From Branchiostoma floridae (Eukaryota > Chordata > Leptocardii > Amphioxiformes > Branchiostomatidae): a stretch of DNA of 64,000 nucleotides. The notes under the pieces are model-generated. The model was not told the origin of the DNA, did not search any database, and saw nothing but the letters and a program-made list of their open reading frames with translations. Location of the stretch: assembly GCF_000003815.2 (NCBI RefSeq), contig NC_049986.1, positions 17,289,542 to 17,353,541 of the forward strand, read 5' to 3'. Positions within the stretch are counted from its first letter, which is position 1. The number at the start of each line of letters is the position of its first letter. A program made the translations under genes and the position numbers. Below, one piece after another: positions 52,331 to 64,000 of the stretch.

Positions 52331-55300
52331 CTGTGGAATAACAATGGGCAAAGTCAGCTTGTCCAACTAGTTCAAACGTAATATGTGATACAATGTTCAG
52401 TGATACTAGTATGACAGAACCGATCACGAAAAAGAATCTATGATGACTTTTTCTGTCGCAAGACAGCTGAATCTTGCATGACACATTCAACTGTCAGCTC
52501 TTGTAGACCTTTAACATTACATGGGCTAAGACATACACTTGACTGTGCTTAAAAACTGCAGGTAACTACGGCAACAAGCCACACCCTCACCTCTCCAAAC
52601 TGGCCCTCCCCCAGCTTCTCCTGGAAGTGTAGGTTGTGTCGGGGGAACTCCGGAGGTGTTGACGTGGAGTACATGTCGATGTTGACGTTGGGGACCGCGT
52701 ACGTGTTGGTTCCTGCCACGCCCTGGATGTTGACGATCTCGGCCTCGGCGTAGTGCGGGATCTTGACGTTCGGGTTCGCTGCACAGAGGCTGAAGTCTGG
52801 TTCAGCATACACAGCATCACCTGCAATAAACAACAGAGGAAACCTTACAACATGTGTCACGTAACAATTTGATCATAGAAGGAAAAAAACACTCTGACTC
52901 TGAGGTACTCCCAAAAAGTTGCAACTTAGTGAATATTTTGAATATATTTTGAAGATATTTTTCAGATTGATACAGTTAAACCATCTCTGTAAAAACTATT
53001 AAATCACATTCTGATTTCCCAGTGATACCTGTATTGTCCTCATAAACATGTCAATAGCCACTGCAGGGAAACTAACATAATACATTTTTCTACTTCCTCC
53101 ACTGTTCTGTCGCTGATACATCCAGGTAATAAGATAAACCAGAAAGCAGTTACTCAAGCAGCTGGATATGATTTTGGAAACGGTCAGACAGTTCAGAGAA
53201 TGATCCGGTATCTTTTGACAGTGTCTTTCTGCTTTTTGCCGTTTCCTCCCCTGTTGTTTCCTCTCCTTACCTGAGTTCTCCCTGGACTGACTGACAGGAG
53301 CGGGCAGTGCGGGCAGGTCGGGCAGTTTCCTCAGGAAGTTGTGGGGCTCCTGGTACTCCGGGTCGTTGGGGCGGATGCGGTGGTAGCTCGGGTTGGCGTG
53401 GCGCACGCTCGGCTGGTTGTTGTGTCCGTTAGGCATGCATACGTTCAACGCTATGTGCTGCTCAAATCCTCTTGTTTCTGTATAAAAAAGGATAGCAATG
53501 TTGATTAGTACTTAGTACAACATAATGATACTTCAAAAACAAAAGTACCTATTATTTATATTAGTAATCTTTATTGATCGTCTTCATGCTAAATTAGCCT
53601 TTTGGCACAAAGATTGTATTGCTTACAAGGTTAGGCAGCAGGGAGAAAAATAAAAGTACTGGATAACTTCACTTTCTTACACACATAAGCTAAGTCTTTA
53701 CCAATAAGTAACAATCAACAAGGCAAATAGCTGGTGATTGGCCATTGAACCCTTGCAAGACAGGGAACAGACAATGATAAAATAGGCTGAATAAGCACTT
53801 TTTGAATGCTAATTTTGTTAGTTAACATTCAAGAAACAAATGAACAAAAATGTACCTTTTGGAGGCTTGGCCTTGGTCTTCCTCTTGTGTCTCCACAAGA
53901 TGAGCAGGATGACCACCATCAGGACAAAGATGATGGCCACCAGGATGCCCACGATGATGGCCACGTTGGGCAGGCCGCTCTGGCCGTCCACTTCTGTGAT
54001 GGACGTGTCCACTGTGGTCACTTCTGAAACAATGGAATGAACATAGACTGTCATTTTCATGTCACTAAATATGTCATATGACCTTCACATGCATCTTCAG
54101 TCTTTATTGGACTTCTACATGTACATTTGATGACGAAACACATTTTGACATACAATGTACATTTTCATGTCTTCTTTATATTTCAAAGTCTAAATTTCAC
54201 ATGACATTAGATTTCGTTTGTTTAAATGTATACAACATGAAAAGACACTTAGTCTTCTCTGTCTTACAATCATGTACAATACCTTTATGTGCCTCACATA
54301 ATAAACTTCTCAAGACACACACACATTACCTAAGACGACACAAGGACAGGCTAACACATACAATGTAATCTAGCAATGTGCCCCCTAGAGCTACAAACCT
54401 TTGGATTAAACACAAAGGACAAGTTGTGACATCATGTAAATATGTTAAACACATTACAGATAAAACTTAATCCACATTCCGTATATATAGTAACATGTGG
54501 CAATATGTCATGTCTGAGGTACATTTATCAACTGTCTTCTTGCTGACTTATTATAGGAAATTGTCATGTAAAATACCTCGAAGTTGGACAAGTGAACTTC
54601 ATGTACTTCAAAGTTTTAACAAAAGTTTACAATGGTTACAGCAGTTTGTCCAATCACATTATCATAGAGCCATTAGGTTACAACAGCCAGGCAAATTAAT
54701 GTCTTTACAACTAGTATCTAACTACAGTTAGGCTAGGGGGCCTTGCTTGAGGCAAGAGCAAACCTGTATCATTCCCATCTGCAGAAATCGCAGCAACAAC
54801 TGCAAACCAGGAAGAAGACAAGAAAATAAGCACTTGCTTTACCATGCAAGTCTGGCAACAGATGTACTGTTGAGATTTGCTTGGAAACTTCCTGGTGGCT
54901 GTTTTCCTTTCTTTAGTTTGTTTGTCTGTTTTGAGCTTGTACAAGCTGGCCAACACTATTTGAACAAATTTTCATCCTTTCGAAAATGCATGAAAAACAG
55001 TTTTTATCAGATAACAGAATAGAATACTGTACTGTTCATTTATAGATAATTCCTTTGAATATTGTTCATTACAACAAGCTTCTCTGTTTCTAAACCATTT
55101 GAATCAAAACTGATCACAGATCAAAAGAAAATAAAACAGCCAGGAAAGCTGCCAAGCTTCATCCTCAGTTTCACCTAAAAGCATTAATGATTAAACCTGT
55201 TCTAAAATCCTTTAGTACCTGTGTGGTCCGAGCCGTTAGGGTCTACGGTTGTGAGAGAAGTGGCGCTTCCGTCCATAACGATTTCCCCGTTCGGAATCTC

Positions 55301-58300
55301 GATGGGCAGAGGCACTGTCTCTGTCACAAGCATTGGATCTACATACTCTTCGTCAGTAAGGTGGCTGAAGTTGCCAGTCACTAGAGAGAGGAGAGACATC
55401 CGAGCTGGGTTATAGAACTACTAGCTAGTAGTTAAGCAAGAGAGGTTAGGAGCAAGGTAGAAGACTCCAACAACAGCAGGAGTCCAACATCTTGCCCCTA
55501 ACAAATCTTACATTGTTGTGAGGCTATGGCAGGAGAGAGGAGGGGAAAGTGGGATAGGGCATGTACCAAGGTGGCTACTTGGGTCAACAAGGGTTAAAGG
55601 GTAAATAATGATATATCATGCATCAATGCAAGCACCATTAATAAGATATGTTACAATCTAGCACAATATTGTCATCAGAAATAATGTGTCAAAAATGAAT
55701 ATCTGCTATGTCAAAATAAAAGCAGCATTGATGTCTCTGGTGTACTGAGGCCAAATATGACTGTCACATATCAAGAGCGCCACCTGTTGGATCTTACAAA
55801 AACTTCAAGTTGACCAAACCTTATATGAAATTTGTTTTGATCTGTATTTCTTTTGTGCCTTTTATGTCCATTTGTTGCTTACTTGATAAATATTTATGTA
55901 TTTACAAAGAAAAAAATGCACTGGATTTAATTTTAGCCTTTCTTTTTCAGTATTCATCAGAATTTGTCTTTTGTCAGTTACTCTCTGTGACCTACCTGAG
56001 TCAAAGGACACTTCACTAAAAAGCATCCAACTGTCGGCGTATGTAAAGCGGACCTTGAGAAACTTCCCAATGTTGTGATTCAAATTGATGGTCACCCATC
56101 GAGCACTGTATAGAAGAGAAAAAAGATCACAAATCAGATACTGTCATTACCTCCATGAAAAAATGGAGGTATAGTTTTGAGTGTGTCTGTGTGTGTGTCT
56201 GTGTGTGTGTGTGTGTGTGTGTCTGTGTGTCCGCATAGTGTGGTCAGCATAACTTGAGAATCTCTTGATGGACTACGATGATATTTGGTATGCGGGTAGG
56301 GGTTGGGAAGACGAAGGTCAAGGTCAATTTTGGGCCCCCTGGTGTGTGACCTTGGTACTGCAGCGCAACTTCCGGTTTTGCTATCTCGGTGTTCTGAACA
56401 TGCTATGGTCAAGATTTTTAAGTATTAGATAGCTCTTGTGCTCAGGAAAAAATGACATGAGTTTGGGCCCCCTAGCGTCTAGTTTTGGGATAGCAGGGGC
56501 ATTTTTGTCAAAAACTTCTGACGAGGATAACTCAAGAAGGGAATAGCGGATTTTCATGATTTTTGGTATGTAGGTACCTTAGACAATGTTGTACAAGATA
56601 AAATACTAATTATGCAAAATAGGAGTACATTTGCATAATTAATGAGAATATTCTATCATAGCAGTTTTTTCAATGTATCTCTTGTCCCGTACGTGATATG
56701 GTCGTGACATTTGGGTGGTAGATAGCTTTTAGCGTCATGACAAAGTGGGGCAAGTTTCAGTCCCCTAACATTCAATTGTGGAACTGCAGGGGCGTTTTTG
56801 TCAAGACACTCCAAAGAGCGATACTGCAGAAAGGAACGACGGATTGCCATCATTTTAGGCATGCAGGTAGCTTAGGCAAAGATGTTCATAATGATATACA
56901 TGTTATGCAAATGATGACTNNNNNNNNNNNNNNNNNNNNNNNNNNNNNNNNNNNNNNNNNNNNNNNNNNNNNNNNNNNNNNNNNNNNNNNNNNNNNNNNN
57001 NNNNNNNNNNNNNNNNNNNNNNNNNNNNNNNNNNNNNNNNNNNNNNNNNNNNNNNNNNNNNNNNNNNNNNNNNNNNNNNNNNNNNNNNNNNNNNNNNNNN
57101 NNNNNNNNNNNNNNNNNNNNNNNNNNNNNNNNNNNNNNNNNNNNNNGTCTGGCCTGAATAGGAACGTTCTTAGTCAATTGCATGAAATTTACGAAAGCTT
57201 TAAATTTTCATGGAGGTATGAGGTCGCCGAACTCTAGTTTACCCTGCGTTTGTCTGTGTGTGTGTCTGTGTGTCTGTGTGTAAACAAGATAACTCAAGAA
57301 CGGTCGGATGGATTGGTTTCATACTTGGTGTGTTGGTAGGGTGTGATGAAAGCTGGAAATGATTGGATTTGGGGCCCCCTAGCGGCTCCCCTTGGTACTG
57401 CAGCGCAACTTCTGGTTTTGCTATTTCGGTGTTCTGAACATGCTATGGTCACGATATTTGAGTATTAGATAGCTCTTGTGCTCAGGAAGAAGTGACATAA
57501 GTTTGGGCCCCCTAGCGTCTAGTTTTGGGATAGCAGGGGCATTTTTGTCAAAAACTTCTGAAGAGGATAACTCAAGAAGGGAACAACGAATTTTCATGAT
57601 TTTTGGTATGTAGGTACCTCAGACAATGTTGTACAAAATGAAATACTAATTATGCAAAATAGGAGCAAATTTGCATAATTAATGACAACATTCAATCATA
57701 GCAGTTTTTTCTATGTATCTCTTGTCTTGGGCGTGATATGGTCTTGAAATTTAGGTGATAGATAGCTTTTAGCGTCATGACAAAGTGAGGCAAGTTTCAG
57801 CCCCCTAACATCTAATTTGGGAACTGCAGGGGCGTTTTTGTCAAGACATTCCAAAGAGGATAACTGCAGAAAGGATTGACGGATTGGTATCATATTAGGC
57901 ATGCGGGTACCTTAGGCAAAGATGTTCATAATGATATACATGTTATGCAAGTGAGGACTTAATTTGCATAATTAATGAGGAAATTTGTATAATTCCATTG
58001 TTTGCAATAACTGGACTTCAATAAATGTAACGCATGTTAATTATGATAGGTGGAATATAAGCAGATACCAAATATGGTAATGAGGAACTTATTTGCATAA
58101 TTCATGTAAAAATTGCAAAACCGCTTTATGATTAATAATGGGAATTTTATAATTGTGACATGTGTATGTTTGTCAATGATGAACAACACCATGCATAAAT
58201 TATGTTAATGTCTTAGTCAATTGCATGAAATTTACGAAAGCTCTAAATTTTCATGGAGGTATGAGGTCGCCGAACTCTAGTTGTTTTAGTATTACGAGAA

Positions 58301-61300
58301 GATCCTTACTTTATATGATATTTGCATTTTCTTTCTCAACGAAACAAAGGTGCAATTTGATATACATGTATTACCTTTTATGCTGTACATGCTAAGAAAT
58401 GTTACCATACAGTAACTCAGTAAACCTTTGTCACTATTTCTGTTCTTTACTCCAAAACAAGGAAATCAAAGTAAAGAAGACCTTCCTACCTGTAGTTGTT
58501 AGTGTCCAGTATGTGCTTGTACACTATTGGCGTGCGGGAGTAGTATGTCCCCTCGATACTGAAGGATATCGTTGCCTCATCAAACACCTTTGCCTCCCGC
58601 AGGAAGAAGTTATTACAGTGGATCTTCATGGTGGTGAAGTTTCTCACGTTCTCAAACTCGAAAACAATCTCCACGGGTTTGGTTCCCTTGGTCGTGTTCT
58701 TCCAGCCAACCCACTCGTACCCGGTCCACATGCCACTGGCATCTAAGAGGAAGTTGTCGGGGCCGGTTATTCCATCGGTAAGCTGTCCCAGTCCGCTGTA
58801 CACGAGGGACGTGCTTTTCGCACCGTCGTAGGTGGCGTCGTTGACAAGGACGTCCCCGCGGCTCTGTCCAGGAGGCATGGAGTACGATACGAGGCCATCT
58901 ACGAAATGGTAAATGGTAAGTTAGGTTAGGACAAGTCCATACAAAAGAGCCATCTAGCAAGTGATGATGGAATTACATTGTCATTGCTAAGGCTTACAAA
59001 AGAGACATCTAGAGGCCTACAGAGGTACTCCATCTTTCTTGAGAATGTAACAACATTACTAATGAATATGGAAAATGCATACATGTACTCTGATAATCTA
59101 GCTTTCTTACAAGTTAGTTATGGTACAAGTGTGTCTATACATGTACAGGGTATATGTGTGCCTATACAATGTGACTTGACTATTGGAGTCACTCATCAAT
59201 AATAATCCAGTTTATTAGACCCTGAAGAATGCCGACATGCTACCCATTTTGCAACATTCTCACCGTTCCATTCGCAGCCGTACATCTCTACCCGCATGCA
59301 GACGGTCTGCGGCACGCCCGGGTCGTTACTGAGCGGGATGAAGCGGATGTGGTTCCCGATGAACGGCGGGTCAAGGTCACGCAACACTGGGGTCATGGAA
59401 TCGGTGTTCCCTTCCAAGAGCTGAGGAGAAAATGAAGAAACATTGGTCCCATCCCTTGATCAAGGCTACACATCCAGGCAAACGATGTCTAGAAACAAAT
59501 CAATATCTATAATTGGACAAATTATTTGATTACTTCCAGAAAGTTTTGAGCAATATCTATCACTCTTCAAATCTTTCTCCATCTTTTTCTGAGGCTTCAT
59601 CAGAAATCAACAATCCAATTTTTCCTATGAACATTCATGATCCTTATGGATATTGAACAAGTAAGAATATGAGGAACGTAAAATACTGCCTCGATACTTT
59701 AACTGCATCCATATTGTAAACATATCTAAAATGTAAAAAAAAAACGACTCTGGAAACCCCTTAAATAGCCTTTTCTAGTTAATCTAGATGATGATGATGA
59801 GTTAATCCATGTCATTTTGTTGACACAATAATTACGGAAACTTATGGAATTTGCCTGTGGTGTGGATCTATGGTTAGCTTTCTATTTCCAAAACTGACCT
59901 AGAACTAATTGCAAGAAGGTATGTGAAGGACTTGCTTTCTCCCAATATTTCCAGTGTTGACAAAACTTGCCAATAAATCCACCTGGACTAATCAATACAC
60001 ATACTTGTATCATCGAGCAGAAAAGCTCCAATTAGATAAAAACCCTAACCGTGCAGTTACAGCGACTAGACACACTGGTGCAATTCACAATGTAATTGAA
60101 TTAAGAGGATAAAACTAATTACACTAATTATGATCTGTTTAAGTTCCTTTGTCTGTATTTTCCAATACTGTGGGTGGGATACATAGGGCCTGGGAACATT
60201 CCTTAATTGTTCCACTTTGATAATCTCCTGAGAATAATTCCGTTAGGATTACTCCCGAAAAAATGGCAGCAGGATCAGTGTAAGATCTTTGTGTCATTGT
60301 TCTGTATTGAGAAACAGTTTCAAAGAATGTAAAATGACAGGAAATTGTTCGTTCACCAGTTGGTTTTAGAAGAGACACTTCCATTTCGTACAACCACCAC
60401 ACTCATTCATTCAAGTCTCAGAACTGTCCCAGGCAGTTGCTGTAGGTTGGGAAATTGAGGTGGCAAGATGCCTGTGAGAATGGATGGGGAACATCCTGGC
60501 ATCCCGGTTCACATGGGGACAAACTTCCTGCTGAAAATTCCTGGTACATGCCAAGGAAATGAGACAGATTCTTGGCTGTTGGAGTGTAAATGAAATTTCT
60601 CCATGATACTGTGTGTAGCTATGGATTCATAAGACTTTGTAAAGCTAGTAAATTAGTACTAGTATCGTAAGATAAACAAACCTCGTTGCCTGTCCTGTCC
60701 TTCCATCGTCTCCACACCTTCCCGTCCCGGCTGTACTCCAGTCGGAACCTGCGAGCGAACTCCCTCCCGATCCCCTCGTCGTACCTCCCCTGTACCGCCA
60801 CGATCGTGACGAAGCGCTGCGTGCGCATGTTGATCTGGAGGTACTCGTATGACTCGTCTGTGACCATGTTTCGCGGGCACCACGCGCCGTCACCCTCATC
60901 TTGTCTTAGTCTGTAAACGCAACAAAAAGAGTTCACTTGCAGTAAAAATGATTACATTTTGACAGAGGCTCCACATCTTTTTGAGAAAAAAAAGTTTGAA
61001 AACATTTTTCTTTACTCATCCCAAGGCAAAGGCACTCAGTAAGAACACTCCTCTTTTCCACATGGCCAGCTCTATCAGCAACTATGCAGCAGCACAAATA
61101 GTCAACTTATTTTCATCTAATTGCAGGATGAAAACAAAAGCTTTTAAACACTACAAAGGCTATCAGGAATTGCAGCCTCTTAGAATTCTATGTCAAGGGC
61201 AAAATCTGCTGCAACAAACTGAAGCAAAAGGAACGCAAGAAAATTAAAATGGAAAAGCCATTATGTGTTAGCATTGCCTTAAAAAAACATAAAATGTTGG

Positions 61301-62281
61301 CTTGTCTTAAAAGCGAAGTACAGCAAAGAGTAGGATTATCATGAAGCCATCTTCACATTGTCATTTTCAGTCACATCACATCAAATGCAATTAGTTCGTT
61401 ATTCTCAAACTCCACTCTTTGTAACGACCAAACCGGACAAATTTTGGGGTGCAATTTCTCTGGCGCCCGTCGGACTCACCTCCGGCGAGTTATGTAAGGT
61501 CTGGGGAGGTACACAGGACAGATACATAAGGAACAGAAGAGAGAGGAGAATCACACGTCAACACCAACCAACAAAGAGAAATCATGGATGGAATCATGCA
61601 TGAATTGTCTAAAAGAAAAATACATGAGCAATGAGACAAGTCTATAATATTCTATCATCATGCTGTTTGACTACAAAAGGAAGCAATTTTCGATCAAATA
61701 GCACAAAGATAGAACATTTCTCCGACTGTCTTATTGCATGTCTTTCCTGCAGACACAACAAAAGACACTTGTATGAATCTATGGCAAAATCATGAAGAAA
61801 GACAATCCAAGTCTGGAATGCCTTACAAATATTACTGTAAAGAGTGAGGAAATGTTCAAAGAAATGAGAGAATGAGGAAAGTTTTACCAGAAAGAAGACC
61901 TTTCAGAAGGAATTGTGTTAATGAATAATAGTACATATGGCATGGAATGGTAGAGAAATAACAGACCAGAGAGAAAGGAACAAGAAAGAGGGCCACTGGT
62001 ATATGAAACATAGAACTTTATTTTGATGCCTAACATTCTTCCAGGCTTATATCCAAGGCAGATCAAATCCTTGCAACATTTGCAAGGTGCATATTCACAA
62101 CTGTAGTTGATAAAAGCAGTACCTCCCAGAGAAACCATTTTCTCCAACATAACAGGATAACTATACTACACACCATACCTTGCATAGCTTGGACCAACTG
62201 TTTCGAAATGTGAGGAGCTTGCTGAGATGTCCTCGTCTGGGATTCTCTTGTCTTCCATACCCAGGGAATACCGGCATGTTG
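50053..62281 (-). CDS. DDR: discoidin domain receptor tyrosine kinase, first exon(s) outside or unseen
   Basis: Collagen receptor tyrosine kinase of the plasma membrane. Exons: 62179-62281, 60682-60910, 59264-59420, 58490-58898, 55996-56105, 55219-55380, 54764-54799, 53856-54023, 53271-53477, 52591-52820, 52203-52330, 51526-51723, 50885-51119, 50053-50352. All phases agree; the sum plus one missing upstream base gives 891 codons with the stop. Order: discoidin domain, DS-like domain, Thr-rich juxtamembrane stalk, TM helix, long juxtamembrane region with tyrosine motifs, kinase domain. DDR-specific strings include [32 protein letters not shown]-like [25 protein letters not shown] and [12 protein letters not shown]. 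Invertebrates usually have a single DDR, so DDR1 versus DDR2 is not assigned. The signal-peptide exon was not found up to 64000. Confidence 0.95.
50636..50884. repeat. tandem duplication beside a DDR splice donor
   Basis: AAAAGTCCCTTGAATGGTCAC ends, TTCATCATGTTACCTGCT, GTATTCAT and CTATGACATATGCAGA.GACCC occur twice, at 50638-50759 and 50777-50880. The second copy ends at the donor of the kinase exon 50885-51119. Confidence 0.75.
51901..52150 (+). mobile_element. tRNA-derived SINE
   Basis: A box TAGTTCAGTGGTTGGCAG (51912-51929) and B box GGGTTCGATTCC (51955-51966) are at tRNA-like spacing, followed by an unrelated body. It is in the DDR intron between 51724 and 52202, antisense to DDR. Confidence 0.75.
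52591..54023 (-). CDS. DDR: DDR exons: transmembrane helix, cytoplasmic juxtamembrane region and start of the kinase
   Basis: 53856-54023 holds the TM helix ([20 protein letters not shown]) and the basic stop-transfer [10 protein letters not shown]. 53271-53477 carries HANPSYHRI, an NPxY motif of the kind that recruits PTB-domain adaptors, and DPEYQEP. 52591-52820 carries [16 protein letters not shown] and TYAVPN tyrosine sites and ends with the glycine loop LGEGQFGE. Confidence 0.93.
54764..55380 (-). CDS. DDR: DDR exons: extracellular juxtamembrane stalk including a 36 bp exon
   Basis: 55219-55380 encodes [20 protein letters not shown] and a Ser/Thr-rich stretch. 54764-54799 is a 12-codon candidate exon ([12 protein letters not shown]) between TTTGCAG and GTTTGC, phase 1-1. 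Because it is symmetric and has a weak donor, skipping would keep the frame, so it may be alternative. Confidence 0.65.
55996..58898 (-). CDS. DDR: DDR exons: DS-like domain
   Basis: Exons 58490-58898 and 55996-56105. [63 protein letters not shown], then [20 protein letters not shown] and [11 protein letters not shown]. The intron between the two carries about 2.1 kb of tandem repeat with a gap. Confidence 0.93.
56150..58282. repeat. two tandem ~1.04 kb copies of the dispersed repeat in a DDR intron
   Basis: Blocks TACTGCAGCGCAACTT, GGCCCCCTAGCGTCTAGTTT, AAACTTCTGA.GAGGATAACTC, TATGCAAAATAGGAG and the end segment TTTTCATGGAGGTATGAGGT each occur twice about 1,040 bases apart (for example 57208 and 58248). 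The first copy contains a 227-base gap (56920-57146). The unit begins with a (TG)n tract. Confidence 0.8.
59264..62281 (-). CDS. DDR: DDR exons: discoidin (F5/8C) collagen-binding domain
   Basis: Exons 62179-62281, 60682-60910 and 59264-59420. [71 protein letters not shown], then [15 protein letters not shown] and [13 protein letters not shown]. The paired cysteines at the ends and the AWCP cysteine are conserved. The first exon needs one base from an upstream exon. Confidence 0.93.
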
Positions 62282-64000
62282 CTGCAGAGAAACAAGATAA
62301 TACATATCATTTAGTATCACTCTTCAATTATTGATGAACAAATTCAGTCTGTTAGTATGGTATGTATATGTACACAAAGGTTTTCTAGCTCTATTATGTA
62401 AAGTCTTTTAATATGGTAGTTCATGTGACTATTCTTTGTTGCTCATACACAAATTTGTGATCTCTTCAACAGAATAGGATGATGATATGTTCTTCACCTA
62501 TTTATTCTTATGCTTACAAGACAGAACTTCTTTTACTAGCTCCCAGGTATATATTATGTAAAATCTATTTATACATCAGTACTTCAGGTGACTCTTCTTT
62601 AAGCAAATATCGCTCATACTACTCATACACAAGCTTGCATGAAAGAACTTCTTTTTCCTGACCATTTCAGAGAAGTACTACCACTGCTGCAGCTATTTGT
62701 ACAGATGCTGTTCAAACAGTACTAATCCTGTTTTTCTTCTGGGATGTGGATGGTAGATCTACAACCCAGACTACCTGATCACGGCAACAGGAATTTATTT
62801 GCACAGACAGAGTCCTGAATGCCGTCCTTTCACTACATGGACCTTCAAGTTGGCTGGTTCTATTTTCTTTAAGATTTTGGGATGTCTGAAGGACCCTTCA
62901 GAACTCACAAGGCTGTGACTGCAGGAGGTGGGGCTCTGTTAGCTTAGGACAAATACTCCCAAGGACCACACAATATCTGCGTGACATGATCTTAATGAAC
63001 CAGGTGGGATTAGCCTAATCTCAGATAATCCAGCGAGATTAAAACCAACAATGGTCCAAGTTTTCTGGGAATATCCCGGGCCTGGAAATGTCTCCCTTAT
63101 AGATTATATGGAATCAATATTGATTACCGGTGGATTTCATTTTTTTTTAATCACTTTGGAAATTAAGACAATAGATAAAGCCATTGTTCTTTCAATGACC
63201 ATCTGGTACTGATAAAAATGCTTCTGTGAATGATTCATTATAAGATTTATCAAGCATTAGTTCTTGATGCCCAATGTTTTTCCAAACAACAGTCCCTTCC
63301 TTTCCTAATCTTTCTCCAGTCTGGTTGGCGGGACATTACAGTCTGACCACTGTACCCTGCTAGGTGCACACGTCACTCTTTGTTTAGACTATGCTATGGC
63401 TATTCAGGATAAAGCCATTCGGAAAAGGAAGTATGTTTCTTTTAACGTATAGTCAGAGTCTGTACGATTCACTGTTCCACCATTAGTGACAAAGAACATT
63501 TGTAAAACATCATATCACTGATGGTTTTAAAGTTTCATGAAAAATAAAATCATTGGAAGCTATAATTGGTCACAATTTAATGGCTACAAACACACCACAC
63601 ACCTTTATCTGTGCATGAGGATTTCGTAGAAAAACAGAAGAAATTCCTTATTTTGACAGACTGAGACCCTCTCCTCCCATCCTACACTGGACAGGATGTT
63701 TACCTGTTTTCACTGTTGTTTAGATAGAGGACCATACAGGTGAATCAATTCGTCATAGCTTTTACTCTTCAAGAATGATCAAAGGCTTTACAAGAACAGC
63801 AGATAACCTGTTTGTTGACAGTATTAAAATGCTAAAGAACTGGAAGTATTATAATACATGTAAGTGTTAGCATTTATCTAAAATGAAACAAAGCCCCCCC
63901 AAATCAAATATTCAACTCTTTCTTTTTAGAGGTTTGATATCGAATACGTTGTAGTGCTCATGACCTACGGACTCCGGAAGACATTTTTTTTCTGTATTAG
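62282..64000. other. upstream DDR intron or flank, nothing recognised
   Basis: AT-rich sequence with no exon of DDR or another gene that I can support. The DDR signal-peptide exon must be here unrecognised or beyond the window. Confidence 0.4.

Noticed and set aside
1-64000. CRISPR arrays, prokaryotic operons or phage
   Set aside because: The sequence is intron-rich eukaryotic DNA; the tandem repeats present have no spacer structure.

Overview
The window is eukaryotic genomic DNA. Genes are split into 30-500 base exons with GT-AG introns, there is no operon structure, and the introns are packed with foldback/MITE elements, non-LTR retrotransposon pieces and tRNA-derived SINEs. The gene families (GABA-B receptor, discoidin domain receptor tyrosine kinase, LAMP, Cys-loop channel), the heavy domain shuffling and the repeat types suggest an invertebrate chordate, most likely an amphioxus (Branchiostoma). 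That organism call is inference. Seven runs of N mark assembly gaps.

Layout. (1) 1150-12371, plus strand: the 3' two thirds of a GABBR1-like GABA-B receptor gene, 16 exons from the late ligand-binding domain through seven TM helices and a coiled-coil tail. (2) 14255-25881, minus strand: a 16-exon gene that I consider the prize of the window. A signal peptide is followed by kringle, F-type lectin (F5/8C-like), LDL-receptor class A, Frizzled-type CRD, second kringle and sushi modules, and then by a complete cation-type Cys-loop ligand-gated ion channel subunit with four TM helices. Every module is bounded by phase 1 introns. (3) 27264-38184, minus strand: a LAMP-family lysosomal membrane glycoprotein with three luminal LAMP repeats rather than one or two, ending in a YxxPhi-type tail. 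(4) 39807-44841, plus strand: a five-exon gene joining a retrotransposon-like N-terminal coiled coil to two tandem UHRF1-like ubiquitin-like domains. A separate 5'-truncated CR1-like LINE sits in its first intron. (5) 44938-47317: a 2.4 kb non-autonomous hAT-type element with a perfect 8 bp target duplication and long inverted, tandemly repeated arms. (6) 50053-62281, minus strand: a discoidin domain receptor (DDR) tyrosine kinase, 14 exons, complete except for its first exon(s).

In each reconstructed gene the exon phases close. GABBR1 sums to 652 codons, the LAMP to 663, the UBL gene to 426, and DDR to 891 once the one missing upstream base is added. The Cys-loop gene closes at every junction, but its lectin exon contains an assembly gap and an apparent frameshift. 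The GABBR1 and Cys-loop genes are convergent, and the UBL and DDR genes are also convergent. I see no evidence that the five genes act in one pathway, although three encode cell-surface receptors. Reconstruction was by eye from splice consensus, phase and family similarity; no alignment or transcript evidence was available.
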